Source of the DNA: Lysinibacillus pakistanensis
Lineage (GTDB): Bacteria; Bacillota; Bacilli; Bacillales_A; Planococcaceae
NCBI GenBank assembly: GCA_001312325.1
Contig: BBDJ01000020.1
Coordinates: 1 to 64,000, forward strand
DNA: 64,000 nucleotides
Reading direction: 5' to 3'
Shown here: piece after piece, positions 31,765 through 42,700 of the stretch
Layout: each line of letters opens with the position of its first letter
Numbering within the stretch: the stretch's first letter is position 1
Notes under the pieces: model-generated
What the model saw: only the letters and a program-made list of their open reading frames with translations
What the model was told of the DNA's origin: nothing
The model's database searches: none
Position numbers and translations under genes: made by a program

Positions 31765-31793
31765 TTGACTTTTTACTGACCTAAAAATAATAT
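31765..31793 (+). promoter_or_regulatory. sigma-A promoter of the symporter operon
   Basis: -35 TTGACT (31765-31770), 17-bp spacer, -10 TAATAT (31788-31793), about 85 bases before the first start codon. Confidence 0.6.
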
Positions 31794-31879
31794 GTACAAT
31801 AACCGGTTTAACAAATAAATGCTTTAAAGCAGCAATTAAATGTTTGAATAATGATATAAAGACACAAGGGGTGATTGAT

Positions 31880-32155
31880 TTGAAATCAGTTGTAACAAGA
31901 AATATCATTTTCTCTGCTTGCTTTATCGGGTTAATTTTACTAGCAAGTTTTCCAGGCTTATTTGATTTTAGTAATAAAATTGAGCCAAGAATTTTCAGTT
32001 TATCCTTTGCTTATTTTTGGCAAATTTCTATGAATATCTTGATTTTTGCGCTATTAATAATTTGGTATTTTGTAGATTCCAAGTATGGGGATTTAGATAT
32101 TGATATAGAGCCTTTAACGAAAGCCGAATTGCTAGAAAGAGAGGTGACCCGTTAA
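31880..32155 (+). CDS. small subunit-like membrane protein of a sodium/solute symporter
   Basis: 91 residues with two membrane helices (IIFSACFIGLILLASFPGLF and SMNILIFALLIIWYFV) and an acidic tail. Small two-helix proteins of this type sit right before SSS-family carriers in several bacteria (the YhdT/PanF arrangement). TTG 31880 follows AAGGGGTGA. Its stop overlaps the carrier ATG (TAATG), so translation is coupled. Confidence 0.7.
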   Translation: MKSVVTRNIIFSACFIGLILLASFPGLFDFSNKIEPRIFSLSFAYFWQISMNILIFALLIIWYFVDSKYGDLDIDIEPLTKAELLEREVTR

Positions 32156-33679
32156 TGCTATCTATTACCTTTATTGTCATCTTCTTTGTCATCGTTTTTG
32201 CAATCAATGCTAAAAATTTTGGTGTTAAGTCATTCGAGGAATATGCAACTGCACGAGGTAGCTTTGGGGTTATGGCGATTTCATTAGCCGTATTTTCAAC
32301 TTGGTATGTTGGTGCCACATTTACGGCTTTTGCAGGCTATTCAGTAGGCTATGGATTTATTGGTCTTTACGTACTGACATATGCAACCTTAACAATGCTT
32401 TCCATGTATTTGGTTGCCGAAAAAACATATATTTGGGGTAAAAAATATCATATTGGTACGCAGGCTGAGTTAATGGATTTACGCTACAAAAGCAGCATGG
32501 TGCGGTTAGTTGTCGGTATTGCAGGAATTGTGTTTACTGCCCCATGGCTATTAATGGAGTGGATTACCCAGGGTGTTATTTTCAACTATGCCACAAACGG
32601 CTTAATTAGTCCTGTTGTTGGGATGATTATTGGCATTATTGTTGTGCTTGCTTATGTTTCATTAGGTGGAATGAAATCAGTCATTACAGCGAATATTTTC
32701 CAAGGAGCTTTTATGTTTTTCGTTGGAACAGGTGTAATGATCTATATGATTTTTAAATTTGCTGGAGGAATATCTTCAGGTATGGATTCTTTAGTGGCTA
32801 ACTATCCTGAAACATTAACATTCCCTGGACCTGGTTGGGAATTACCTACTCCGTTTTGGACGTCGATTATTATAACTAGTGGATTAGGAGGATTCATGTG
32901 GCCATGGGTGTATAATAAATTATTTGCCTCAGATAGTATTCGCTCCATCAAACAATCTGCATTAATTGCGCCTATTATCGGAGGGATCTTCTATGTGGCA
33001 TTCCAGCTACTAGGAAATGTACTGTATATGAATGATACAGCAAGAAATAATCCGGAAGAAGCGTATATGTGGGCAGCTGGACAAATTGGGCCATTCGTAC
33101 TTGCTCTTATGTCTACAGTTATTATGGCGACAAGTATTGCAACAGTAAGTGGAATTATTCAGGCTATGTCAACATCGATTTCTCGTGATGTTGCGACCGT
33201 TATTAAAAAGGATATTTCTGAAAAAAACGGCAATGAAAATTGCAAGAATTTCAGTATTTATAATAGGTGCCATTTGTGCAGTATTAGCAACGGTAGATGT
33301 AGGGGCATTAATTAATGTAGCATTATTGTCCTATCAAGGGATTATTATGATTTTCCCTGTGGTGATTCTTGGTCTATATTGGAAGCGTGCGAATAAAGAG
33401 GGTGCAATTGCAGGAATGATTGTTGGCACAATTGTATCCATGACACTAACTGTAACAGAGCCAGCATTTATTGCAGATTTAGGATGGTCTGCTGGTGTAT
33501 ACGGTCTGATAATAACAACTATTATTATGATTATCGCTGGGTATATGAAACCAATAGAGTCACATGTTGAGGATCTGTGGCAAGATGTAGAAACAGCAAG
33601 ACAACATAAAAAGGCAGTTTCGTTGAATGCAACAGAAACGGAACCAGCCGTGGTGAATATCGGCTTGAAAAATGAGTAA
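32155..33679 (+). CDS. sodium:solute symporter, SSS family (frameshifted)
   Basis: About 508 residues and 12-13 helices. SSS features: FSTWYVGATFTAFAGYSVGY (TM2 sodium-binding region), GGMKSVITANIFQGAFMF and VGTGVMIYM. Imports a small organic solute with Na+. The operon continues with an M20 deacylase and two SDRs, so an amide- or ester-containing carbon/nitrogen source is likely; the substrate cannot be read. An extra A near 33221-33227 breaks the frame at SEK-TAMKIARIS. Confidence 0.88.
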
Positions 33680-33694
33680 AACAGGAGGAATAAT

Positions 33695-35026
33695 ATGAAA
33701 AATACATTATCAGTTGAAAACATTCAGCAAGACGTATTAGCTACCATAGATGAGATGCGTGAAGAAATCATTCAATTAGCAAGTAATATGGTGAAAATTC
33801 CAAGTGTAAACCCAAATTACGATGGGGTCAACAAGGCTGAAGTGATTGGTGGAGAAAAGAATGTACAGCTATTTTTGAAGCCGATCTTTGAAGGGATTTG
33901 CGATGAAGTAGATATGTGGGAGGTTGAGGAGCAACGGCCAAATTTAGTAGGACGAATGAAAGGCTCTGGTAATGGCGGTAAATCACTTATTTTTAATGGA
34001 CATATCGATGTAGTGCCTCCAGGGCCAAACTCAGATTGGAAATTTAATGATCCTTTTTCGGGTAGAGTGGAAGATGGCAGACTTTATGGACGGGGCGCCT
34101 GCGATATGAAAGGTGGGATTGCTGCTCAAATAATGGCAGCAAAAGCCTTGAAGAAATTAGGTGTGCAATTGAAGGGGGATTTATTGCTAGAAACGGTTGT
34201 CGGTGAAGAAACGATGGACCATGAACTAGGTGTTACTGCTACTGTTGAAAGAGGCTATACGGCTGATGCTGCAATTGTATCTGAACCCTCTGGGCCTCCA
34301 CAAAGTTTAGCTGTAGTGCCAGTTAGTCCAGGTGTTATTCGAATGCACATTACAGTCAAAGGGAAAACAACACATGCATCTGTACGTAGAGAGTTTATTC
34401 GGGCAGGCGGGAAGCATGGTGAGGTTGGCATCAATGCTGTTGAAAAAGGAATGTATATTGTCCAGGCTCTACAACAGTTAGAAGAGGAGTGGGGATTTAC
34501 AAAAAAACATGAGCTGTTTGAACCAGGACATTTTTCAATTCATCCCGGTATCATTCATGGAAAATCCTATGATGTAGATTTACCGTTTGTCGTTTCGGAT
34601 TATTGTACGATTCAATATGCTGTATGGCACCATCCTAAGGAAACCTTTGAGGAAGTAAAGGCAGAAATTTTAGGACATGTGGAAAGAGCTGTGCAGAATG
34701 ATTTATGGTTACGAAATAATCCTCCAGAAGTTGAATTTTTATTGCATTGGCCTGCATTTGATGTAGCGGTAGATCATCCGATTGTACAAGCAACAAGTCG
34801 TGCACACAAAGAAGCAACCGGTGAAGAAGCGACAGTTCATGGCTTTGTAGCCGTGGCAGATGCAGCATTTTTAAATGCCAAAGGAATTCCTTCTATTATA
34901 TATGGTCCGGGAAGTATTTTAGTAGCCCACGCTGCTAATGAGTATGTACTAGTTGAGGATTTAATAAAAGCTGCTAAAACATATGCCTTAACAGCCATAG
35001 ATTGGTGTGGTATTGATGGTTTATAA
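33695..35026 (+). CDS. ArgE/DapE-family M20 metallo-deacylase
   Basis: Intact 443 residues. The M20 zinc site is complete: SLIFNGHIDVVPPGP (His and the Asp two residues on), RLYGRGACDMKGGIAAQIMA (bridging Asp), LLLETVVGEETMD (catalytic Glu pair), AIVSEPSG, and a C-terminal GPGSILVAHAANEYV supplying the last His. A dimerisation lid lies between (about 210-330). The family hydrolyses N-acyl amino acids or peptides to free amino compound and acid. It follows the symporter by 15 bases, consistent with uptake then deacylation. A second M20 gene is at 38598. Confidence 0.92.
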   Translation: MKNTLSVENIQQDVLATIDEMREEIIQLASNMVKIPSVNPNYDGVNKAEVIGGEKNVQLFLKPIFEGICDEVDMWEVEEQRPNLVGRMKGSGNGGKSLIFNGHIDVVPPGPNSDWKFNDPFSGRVEDGRLYGRGACDMKGGIAAQIMAAKALKKLGVQLKGDLLLETVVGEETMDHELGVTATVERGYTADAAIVSEPSGPPQSLAVVPVSPGVIRMHITVKGKTTHASVRREFIRAGGKHGEVGINAVEKGMYIVQALQQLEEEWGFTKKHELFEPGHFSIHPGIIHGKSYDVDLPFVVSDYCTIQYAVWHHPKETFEEVKAEILGHVERAVQNDLWLRNNPPEVEFLLHWPAFDVAVDHPIVQATSRAHKEATGEEATVHGFVAVADAAFLNAKGIPSIIYGPGSILVAHAANEYVLVEDLIKAAKTYALTAIDWCGIDGL

Positions 35027-35041
35027 AGAGAGGTGTAGATG

Positions 35042-35872
35042 ATGGGAAAATTAGCTGGGAAAATTGCCTTTATTACAGGTGGTGCCCGAGGAATGGGCAG
35101 GGAGTATGCTCTACGGTTTGCAGAGGAAGGCGCAGCAATCGTGATTACTGATATTGCGAAGGATGTCCCGACTGTTGCCTATGAAATGGCAAAGCAATCG
35201 GAATTAGCACAGACCGTGGATGAAATAAAAAAAAGCACGGTGTAGATGCCTTAGGTTTAGTAGCGGATGTTCGTAATGCACAGGAGCTTGAATTAGCTGT
35301 ACAAAAGACAATTGAACATTTTGGAAAAATCGATATTCTAGTAACAAATGCGGGCATATTATCGTATAACAAGCTATGGGAGATGTCAGAACAGCAATGG
35401 GATGAAATGCTCGATATTTGCTTAAAGGGTACCTGGTTAACCTGTAAATATGTACTTCCACATATGATTGATCGTCAAGCAGGGAAAATTTTATGTGTAT
35501 CATCAGTGAATGGACTTCGAGGCGGTCAAAATGTAGGGCATTATGTGGCTGCAAAACATGGGGTATTAGGATTAGTCAAAACTTTAGCAATGGAGGTAGG
35601 GCCCTATAATATTCATGTTAACGCTATTTGTCCAACCGCTGTTGATACAACAATGGCTAATAATCAAGCTACCTATGATCGTTTGGCTAACAAAAAAAGG
35701 AGCTACAAGAGAAGAAGCGACACCTGCATTTGGCAATCATCATGTATTCCCACATCAAGATTTTATCGCGCCGAAGGATGTTATTAATGCAGCACTTTTC
35801 TTAGTGTCAGATGATTCCAACAATATTTCAGGATCACATATTGCAGTGGATGCTGGCTATTTGACAATGTAG
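35042..35872 (+). CDS. SDR oxidoreductase with mycofactocin-type insertion (frameshifted)
   Basis: About 277 residues. NAD site [20 protein letters not shown]; active site with SSVNG and [20 protein letters not shown] (Tyr-xxx-Lys); terminal [13 protein letters not shown]. After the second strand (VITDIA) there is an extra loop, [20 protein letters not shown], before the DEI helix. This position and pattern are typical of SDRs with a long NAD-covering insertion (TIGR03971), often nicotinoproteins. Slips in A runs near 35228 and 35693. Oxidises or reduces an alcohol released by the pathway; substrate unknown. Confidence 0.85.
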
Positions 35873-35883
35873 GAGGGAACCAT

Positions 35884-36651
35884 ATGGTAGGTAGATTACA
35901 GGATAAAGTTGTAGTGATTACAGGTGCTGCGCAGGGAATCGGCTTTGCAACAGCGAGAAAATGTGGTCAAGAGGGAGCGAAAGTCGTTATTTCGGATTTT
36001 AATGTGGAAAAATTACAGGAGGCTTCTAGACAATTACAGCAAGATGGTTTTGATGTTCATGCAGTAGTATGTAATATCACAGATGAAGAGCATATTGCAA
36101 AGCTTTATGAGGAAGCAATAAAAAAATATGGCTATATTACAACGGTTGTTAATAATGCAGGCATTTTTGTCAATAATACAGCCGAAACCTTTGATGTGAT
36201 CACCTTTGAAAAAAATTGCTAATATCAATATTAAAGGTGTGATGCTCAGCACTAAACATGCCATTCCATATTTAAAGGGACAAGAGGGTAGTTCTATCAT
36301 CAATTTGGCATCTATTTCAGGTATGATCGGTACTAAAAACCATAATTTATATATTATGACAAAGCATGCAGTGTAGGTATTACACGAAGTACTGCTGTAG
36401 AGCTTGGGCAGTATGGGATTCGTGTTAATGCAGTATGCCCAGGATTAACTGACACGAATATGTCAGAGCAGCTAATCGAGGGAGATGGCGGCGGTCAATC
36501 TATACGGCAGGCTTATGAAAATGCCTATTTATTAGGAAGATTAGGTAGACCAGAAGAAATCGCCAATACAATTTCTTTCTTAGCCTCAAATGAAGCATCC
36601 TTTATCACGGGGGCCTTAATACCTGTGGATGGTGGCTATACGGCAACTTAA
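35884..36651 (+). CDS. short-chain dehydrogenase/reductase (frameshifted)
   Basis: About 257-residue classical SDR: GAAQGIGFATARKCGQEGAK (NAD site), VNNAGIF, catalytic SISG with YIMTKHA(V)VGITRSTAVELG, VCPGLTDTNMSEQ, SFITGALIPVDGGYTAT. It closes the symporter operon, 12 bases after the previous SDR. Slips: extra A near 36210-36216 and one missing G near 36376. Probably acts on the same substrate series as its neighbour. Confidence 0.87.
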
Positions 36652-36660
36652 ATTATCTAA

Positions 36661-36703
36661 AAACAGTCTATTTTTATCGATTACATAAAAATAGACTGTT
36701 TTT
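36661..36703. terminator. bidirectional terminator
   Basis: A long perfect stem of about 17 bp (arm AAACAGTCTATTTTTAT with its complement) flanked by A and T runs, between the SDR operon and the convergent PucR gene. Confidence 0.88.
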
Positions 36704-36713
36704 GTTACAGCAA

Positions 36714-38319
36714 TTATTGATAGGTAGGTAGTTGAAGTTCTTCTAGTAAGAAGCCAATATAAAATAAAATTTGATCCTGTAGTTTTTCAGGATTGAGTTT
36801 TGTGATTTCTTTAATTAAGCTAAGACGATAACGGACTGTATTTTTATGAACGAAAAGCTGCTCAGCGGTTTTATTAAAATCGGCGTTATTAAATAAAAAT
36901 ACTTTCAACGTATTATAGAGCTCCGCTGTCTTTTTTTTCATCGAATTCTTTCAATGGCATTAAGTATTCCTGCTGAAGAAATGAAGCTTCTTTAATAGGC
37001 TGACTGGAAAAAAAGGATTCGTTCAAAGTTTAATTGTTCAAAATTTACGACTTTCGATAATTGATTTTTTTTCGCTTGTGCAAAATGTAATGACACTAAT
37101 GCTTCGTTGTAGCTTTTTACAATAGATTGTAAATCATATATCTCCCGATACCGCCAAAATAAGCATTGTTGACATTATATTTGGCTAGTAGATAATCGAT
37201 TTTTTCACAGATAAATGCAACATCAATTTCTGCTGTCGCATCTAACAGCATAACTAAATAGTTATTGGAATCAAACCCTATCTTGGTTAAAGTATACTTT
37301 TCCAATAAGAAGATAAAATTTGATGTTAAGATAAGTGTATCTTGCTTGTTATAATCCGGGAATTTTAATTCAATTAAAAGTAATTGATACGGGTGATCCT
37401 TCAAATCCCAATTGACCTCTCTTGATACTCGAATTATCTCCTCAGTACTACTAAATTTTCCATGTAATAAATCCACTAGAAAGCCGCTTCTATTTTGCTG
37501 AGATAATGAAATAATACTTTTTATCTTTTGTAGCTCAGTTAATAGAATAGCAGTCGCTTGTGAAATGGCAACCTTTTCCCATGGAGCGTGAATATCTTGA
37601 CAATCCCAAAGAATAATACATCCCTCAAGATATCGGTTTTCATAAATCGGCTTCACATATACTTGGATGGGCAGCTCCTGAAAACTTCTTTCGTTAGGTT
37701 TTTTTTGTTTTAATAATATGGATAATCTCTGAAGTAATTTCTTGATAAACGGATGTCAATTCAAATGAGCTATACAACTTATCAATGGAATGTAAATAAA
37801 TAGTAGTTTTTCGGGAAGTCAATTTTTCAATTAATAATGGTAATTGTTGGAAATCTGTTTTAGATAATAAGAAATATTGAAATTCTTCATAGATATTCTT
37901 TACTTTTTCTAATTCGAGCCTTTGTTCATTATTAATATGATTGACAATTGGAATAATCATATCTGCCCAAGCAATTTGGTTGTCCAGTTCAACTATAACA
38001 ATCCCATTCCGTTCTGCAAAATACTGCACGTCTATGGAAATAGACGGAACATGCCGACCAATTTTAATGCCTAAGCCACTAACGCCTTTTTCAGAGAGTG
38101 TCAGAATTAATTTTTTTTAATGTTTCATCTAAGCTACTTTCGTTTTTTTAAGAAGGGAAAACCCGTTGTAAGAATGAAATTACCTTGTTCAATCCAAGCA
38201 AAACCATCTGGTGCGTCCACGATTGTAGCACCTGTTACTTCCTTTTCCAATAAATCTTTTCCAGCGATAATCTTGGCATGTGTAAATTCTTGTAAAAGCA
38301 TAACATCTTTTATCCGCAA
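36714..38319 (-). CDS. PucR/CdaR-type transcriptional activator (frameshifted)
   Basis: About 535 residues once rebuilt from five frames. The N-terminal PucR domain reads LLQEFTHAKIIAGKDLLEKE and PDGFAWIEQGNFILTTGFPF; a middle GAF/GGDEF-like part follows (RYLEGCIILWDCQDIHAPWE); the C-terminus is a HTH_30 DNA-binding domain (NNADFNKTAEQLFVHKNTVR, YRLSLIKEI). PucR proteins activate catabolic operons in response to the substrate. TTG start 38319 behind GAGGTG. It sits between the SDR operon and the M20/ADH/ALDH operon, divergent from the latter, so it probably controls one or both. Slips near 36937, 37010, 37130, 37700, 38110 and 38148. Confidence 0.8.
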
Positions 38320-38597
38320 GTTAATCACCTCATAATGTATGAATGAAAAGATGATTATGTATGCTTTGAGCAACGTAATAGTAATTTTATTTTATAAAAA
38401 AATGGAAGCATTCTTTTGGCACTTAGCCAAAAAATACAATGCTATAGTAAGTGAAAGGTGAGATTACTAGTATAATACACTAAATTTTTGTAATTTTCAC
38501 TTATTTTTTGATTAGTAGCTTTAGGTTCTTGACAATTTTGACTAGGAACATGCGCTACATTTCGATTGTGATCCAGTCTAGGAAGGGAGGTGTTTTT

Positions 38598-39757
38598 TTG
38601 ATTAATAAGGAAAGAGCAACGCAATTTTTACAAACTTTAGTTCAAATCAATAGCGTTAATCCACCTGCTAATGAGCTAGTAGTCGCTCATAAAATAGCTG
38701 AGCATTGTACGAGCTACGGCTTAGAAGTAGATATTCAAATGATAGATGATGCTAGAGCAAACATCATTGTAAGACTATTAAGTAATGCAAAAGAAAAGAA
38801 TGCATCTTTGGTGTTCAGTGGTCACTTGGATACAGTTCCTGTTGGAGATATACCTTGGGATTACGAGCCTTTTTCGGCAGAAATCATTGATGGCAAAATG
38901 TATGGCAGGGGAACGACAGATATGAAAGGGGGAGTAGCTGCCTTACTAGAGGCAATGATTATTTTAAAGGAAAAAAAGATTCCTTTAAAAGGAGATTTAT
39001 TGTTTTTAGGGACTGCAGGTGAAGAGGTGGATTGCATAGGCGCAAAACAAGCCATTGAAACAGATATTGTAAAAAATGCAGGTGCCATTATTATTGCGGA
39101 ACCGAGCAGCGGGGAGATTTTTTGCGCGCATAAGGGTGTTTTATGGTTAGAGATTGAAACTTTCGGTAAAACGGCACACGGTTCAATGCCTCAAAATGGC
39201 ATAAATGCTATTACGCATATGCACAAAGTTATAAGCGCCTTGCAAACTTATTCGTTTAGAGCAGTGGAAGAGCATCCCTTATTAGGTCGACCAACACTTG
39301 TCATCAGCACGATAAAAGGAGGGGTTACTACAAATGTAATACCAGATTATTGTGCAATACGTATAGATATTAGATCCACACCGTTGCTATCACATCAAGA
39401 AATAATTGAGGATATAAAAGGAATTATTGGAGAAGTTCAAAAGACAGAACATGACTTCAATGCAAAGATCCATGTACTTCATGATTTAAATTCAATTGAT
39501 TATTCGGGCAGCCAAGCATTATTAGCACAATTGAAAGCGGTGAAAAATGAATTATCCAATGTGACATTACTAGAAAAGGGTGTTAATTACTATACCGATG
39601 GCTCTGTTTTTTTCAGTTGCTACAAATGCACCTATAATCATCTATGGTCCTGGCAATGAAAATTTAGCACACCAGCCAAATGAACATATTGAAATGAATG
39701 CCTTTTTTTGATGCTATTGAATTTTATAGTGTTTTTGCAGAGAGATATTTAACTTGA
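38598..39757 (+). CDS. ArgE/DapE-family M20 metallo-deacylase (frameshifted)
   Basis: About 386 residues. The M20 site is complete: SLVFSGHLDTVPVG, GKMYGRGTTDMKGGVAALLE, LLFLGTAGEEVDCIGA, AIIIAEPSSGEIFCAHKGVL, and the terminal GPGNENLAHQPNEHI. Only distantly like the M20 enzyme at 33695, so two substrates or two steps are likely. TTG 38598 is 8 bases past GGAAGGGAGG. Slips: extra T near 39607-39613 and 39703-39709. First gene of an operon with Fe-ADH and ALDH (16-base gaps). Confidence 0.88.
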
Positions 39758-39772
39758 TAGGGAGGATTAAAA

Positions 39773-40941
39773 ATGAATGCATATTCGGAAACTGTTTTTA
39801 ATGCCAAAACGAAGATTTATACAGGCGTATCTTCTATAAAAAAATTTGGGGCCTGTTCTACAAGAAATTGGTGCTCATCGTATTTTAATGGTCACAGATC
39901 AAGGAATTAAGCACTCGGGTATTTTAAAGAATGTGCTTGGCGAAATACCTGAAAATATTGAAGTTTTGATTTATGACGAGGTAAAACCTAATCCAGATGT
40001 TGCAAGTATTGATGAAACTGCCAATAACTATAGGAAAAAAAGAGATTTCAGCTTTAGTAGCTGTAGGAGGAGGTAGTGTAATTGATAGTGCGAAGGCTTT
40101 AGCAATTGTACTAACAAATGAGAGTTCTATTTCAGCCTATTATGGCTTCGATCAATATACTGAAAAAGCACTTCCGCTAATTGCTATTCCAACAACGGTT
40201 GGAACAGGGAGTGAAAGTGGAAATGCAGCAGTTATTACGGATGAGACAGATGGATTGAAAACGAAAAAAATTAGTTTTTGGAGAAGATTTATTCCCTAGA
40301 GTAGCGATATTAGATGCAAGTTTATTACGTGCTATGCCAAGTGGTCTAATAGCCTCAACAGGATGGATGCTTTAACACATGCTATTGAGGGATACGTATC
40401 TATTTGGAGCTCACATTTTACCGATGCACTTAATCTACATGCAGTACGAGTGATTGGAAAATCATTATTACCTGCCATTGCCCATAGTGAAAATACAGAG
40501 GCAATGCATGGCATGTTATTGGCTAGTTCTATTACAGGCTTAGGAATGGCTAATTCAGGGTTAGGAATGGTACATGGGATATCGCACGCTATTGGCGCGC
40601 AATATGATGCTCCACATGGTATTGTCAATGCTATTCTATTGCCTTATTTACTAGAATACAATTGGATTGCGAATCCTGAGAAATTTAAAGAAATTGCTGA
40701 AGCCTTACGTGTCAATATTGAAGGACTTTCCGTAGAGGAGGCGGCCAAAGCAGCTGTAGCCTATGTGAAGAATTTAACGAAAGAAGCTGGTATCCCTGAA
40801 AAGCTGAGTGCTATTGGTATAAGCAAAGAGCATATCGATGTTTTAGTTGATATTGCCTTCCATGATGCTCAGTACATGGTGCCGAATCCACGCAAAATGT
40901 CTAGGCAGGACATCTATAATATTTTAGATCAATCAATTTAA
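39773..40941 (+). CDS. iron-containing alcohol dehydrogenase (frameshifted)
   Basis: About 389 residues of the group III Fe-ADH family: VAVGGGSVIDSAKALAIV (nucleotide site), IPTTVGTGSESGNAAVIT, MDALTHAIEGYVS, then GLGMVHGISHAIGAQYDAPH and GIVNAILLPYLLEYN with the metal-binding Asp and His ligands. It oxidises alcohols to aldehydes or the reverse. Slips: A runs near 39839, 40034, 40265 and a missing G near 40361. ATG 39773 follows GGAGG. Next to ALDH, so an alcohol-aldehyde-acid route is likely. Confidence 0.88.
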
Positions 40942-40956
40942 TAAGGAGGTCTATAG

Positions 40957-42452
40957 ATGCTAGAGATGAAATTACCACAAGCAATTGAATTATTACCTAA
41001 GGTGCAAGCTTTTTTAGAGGAAACAAAGGGATTATATATTAATGGAGAATTCATTCAATCAAAAGCCGGGAAAACCTTCGACACAATAAATCCTTCTACT
41101 GGAGATAAAATAACGGATGTATATGAAGCACAAGCGGAGGATATAGATGCAGCAGTGGAAGCAGCCAGAGATGCTTTTGATCATGGATCATGGTCAAAGA
41201 TGGATGCTGCTCAAAGAGCCTTATTGATGCTAAAACTAGCGGATTTAATGGAAGAGCATAAAATGGAAATCGCTCAAATTGATGCCTTGGATAATGGTAA
41301 GCCGATTAATGAGGTTTTGGGAAATGATATTCCAAATGCTGTTGAGCAATTTAGATACTTTGCGGGCTGGGCAACCAAAAATATGGGACAAGTTCTGCCT
41401 GTAGCGGGTAATTTCCTAAATTATACAAGGCATGAGCCAGTAGGTGTAGTAGGGCAGATTATCCCTTGGAATTTTCCGTTTATGATGGTTTCTTGGAAAG
41501 TTGCCCCAGCATTAGCAACTGGATGTACTGTTGTTCTTAAGCCTGCGGAACAAACACCACTGTCTGCACTTTATTTTGCTCAATTAGTGAATGAGGCAGG
41601 CTTTCCGCCAGGTGTTATTAATATCGTACCTGGCTTTGGTCCAATTGCAGGAGAGGCGCTAGTGATACATGAGAAAGTCGATAAAATTGCATTTACTGGC
41701 TCTACAGATGTAGGAAAGGGCATAATGAAAAAAAGCAGCTGACACAATGAAACGCGTGACATTAGAGCTTGGAGGAAAGTCTCCTAATATTATTTTGCAG
41801 GATGCTGATTTAAGTACAGCAATTCCAGGTGTTCTTTCGGGTATAATGGCCAATCAAGGGGAAGTTTGTAGTGCGGGTTCAAGAGTATTTGTTCATCGTA
41901 GCCAATCCGAGGAGATCATTAAACAAATGGTGAACTATGCTTCAAAAATTCAACAGGGTCATGCTTTAAATTTTGCCACACAAATGGGAGCACTTGTTTC
42001 AGAAAAACAGCTAAATCGTGTTAAAAACTATATTGAAATAGGTGTCGAAGAGGGAGCAACATTAGCATGTGGTGGTAAATCGGCTAACAATGGCTATTTT
42101 ATGGAGCCTACTATTTTTACAAATGTTTCTGATACGATGACAATTGCACAAGAAGAAATCTTTGGACCTGTTGTTGTTGTGCTAGAATATGATAGTTTGG
42201 ATGAATTAGTAGAAAGAGCAAATAAGTCGAATTTTGGGCTAGCAGCAGGCATTTGGACACAGAATTTAAAAAAACGCACATTCATTAGCTGCAAAATTAA
42301 ATGCGGGTTCAGTATGGGTGAATTGCTATAATATGACAGACCCTGCTTCTCCATTTGGAGGATATAAGCAATCAGGCATCGGCAGGGAAATGGGCTCGTA
42401 TGCTTTACAAAATTACACGGAAGTGAAGAGTGTTTGGATTAATTTGGATTGA
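40957..42452 (+). CDS. NAD(P)-dependent aldehyde dehydrogenase (frameshifted)
   Basis: About 498 residues, classical non-acylating [55 protein letters not shown], general-base Glu in [15 protein letters not shown], nucleophile Cys in [28 protein letters not shown] and [15 protein letters not shown]. Converts an aldehyde to the free acid. It differs from the CoA-acylating enzyme in the microcompartment operon. Slips: one extra A near 41729 and 42269. AAGGAGG upstream. The frame ends before a strong terminator. Confidence 0.93.
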
Positions 42453-42477
42453 TGTTGTATTTTAATGAAACTAAACA

Positions 42478-42520
42478 AGTTCCCTAGTTATCATAAAAAC
42501 TACTAGGGAACTATATTTTT
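42478..42520 (+). terminator. terminator of the M20/ADH/ALDH operon
   Basis: An 11-bp stem (42478-42488 with 42502-42512, AGTTCCCTAGT) followed by a T-rich stretch. It separates the catabolic block from the microcompartment operon. Confidence 0.85.
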
Positions 42521-42586
42521 GTAGAAAAATATAGTATTAGGGAGAAAAAAATACACGAAATTTAGATAATTTTAATATTTGTAGTA

Positions 42587-42615
42587 TTGACAATTATCTA
42601 ACTATTCTATAAAAT
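42587..42615 (+). promoter_or_regulatory. sigma-A promoter of the deoR-BMC operon
   Basis: -35 TTGACA (42587-42592), 17-bp spacer, -10 TAAAAT (42610-42615), the only strong promoter I see before the long operon. Confidence 0.7.
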
Positions 42616-42621
42616 TCAAAC

Positions 42622-42665
42622 AAATCCACATAAATACAGAATATGAATGTTGGTTTTGTGGATTT
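42622..42665 (+). promoter_or_regulatory. inverted repeat in the operon leader, likely DeoR operator
   Basis: Two 9-base arms, AAATCCACA (42622-42630) and TGTGGATTT (42657-42665), with a 26-base spacer, just downstream of the -10 box. The position suits repression by the DeoR protein encoded 36 bases further on. Confidence 0.6.
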
Positions 42666-42700
42666 CGTTGGATTCTACTATGTGTTTGGAGTGATTGTGT

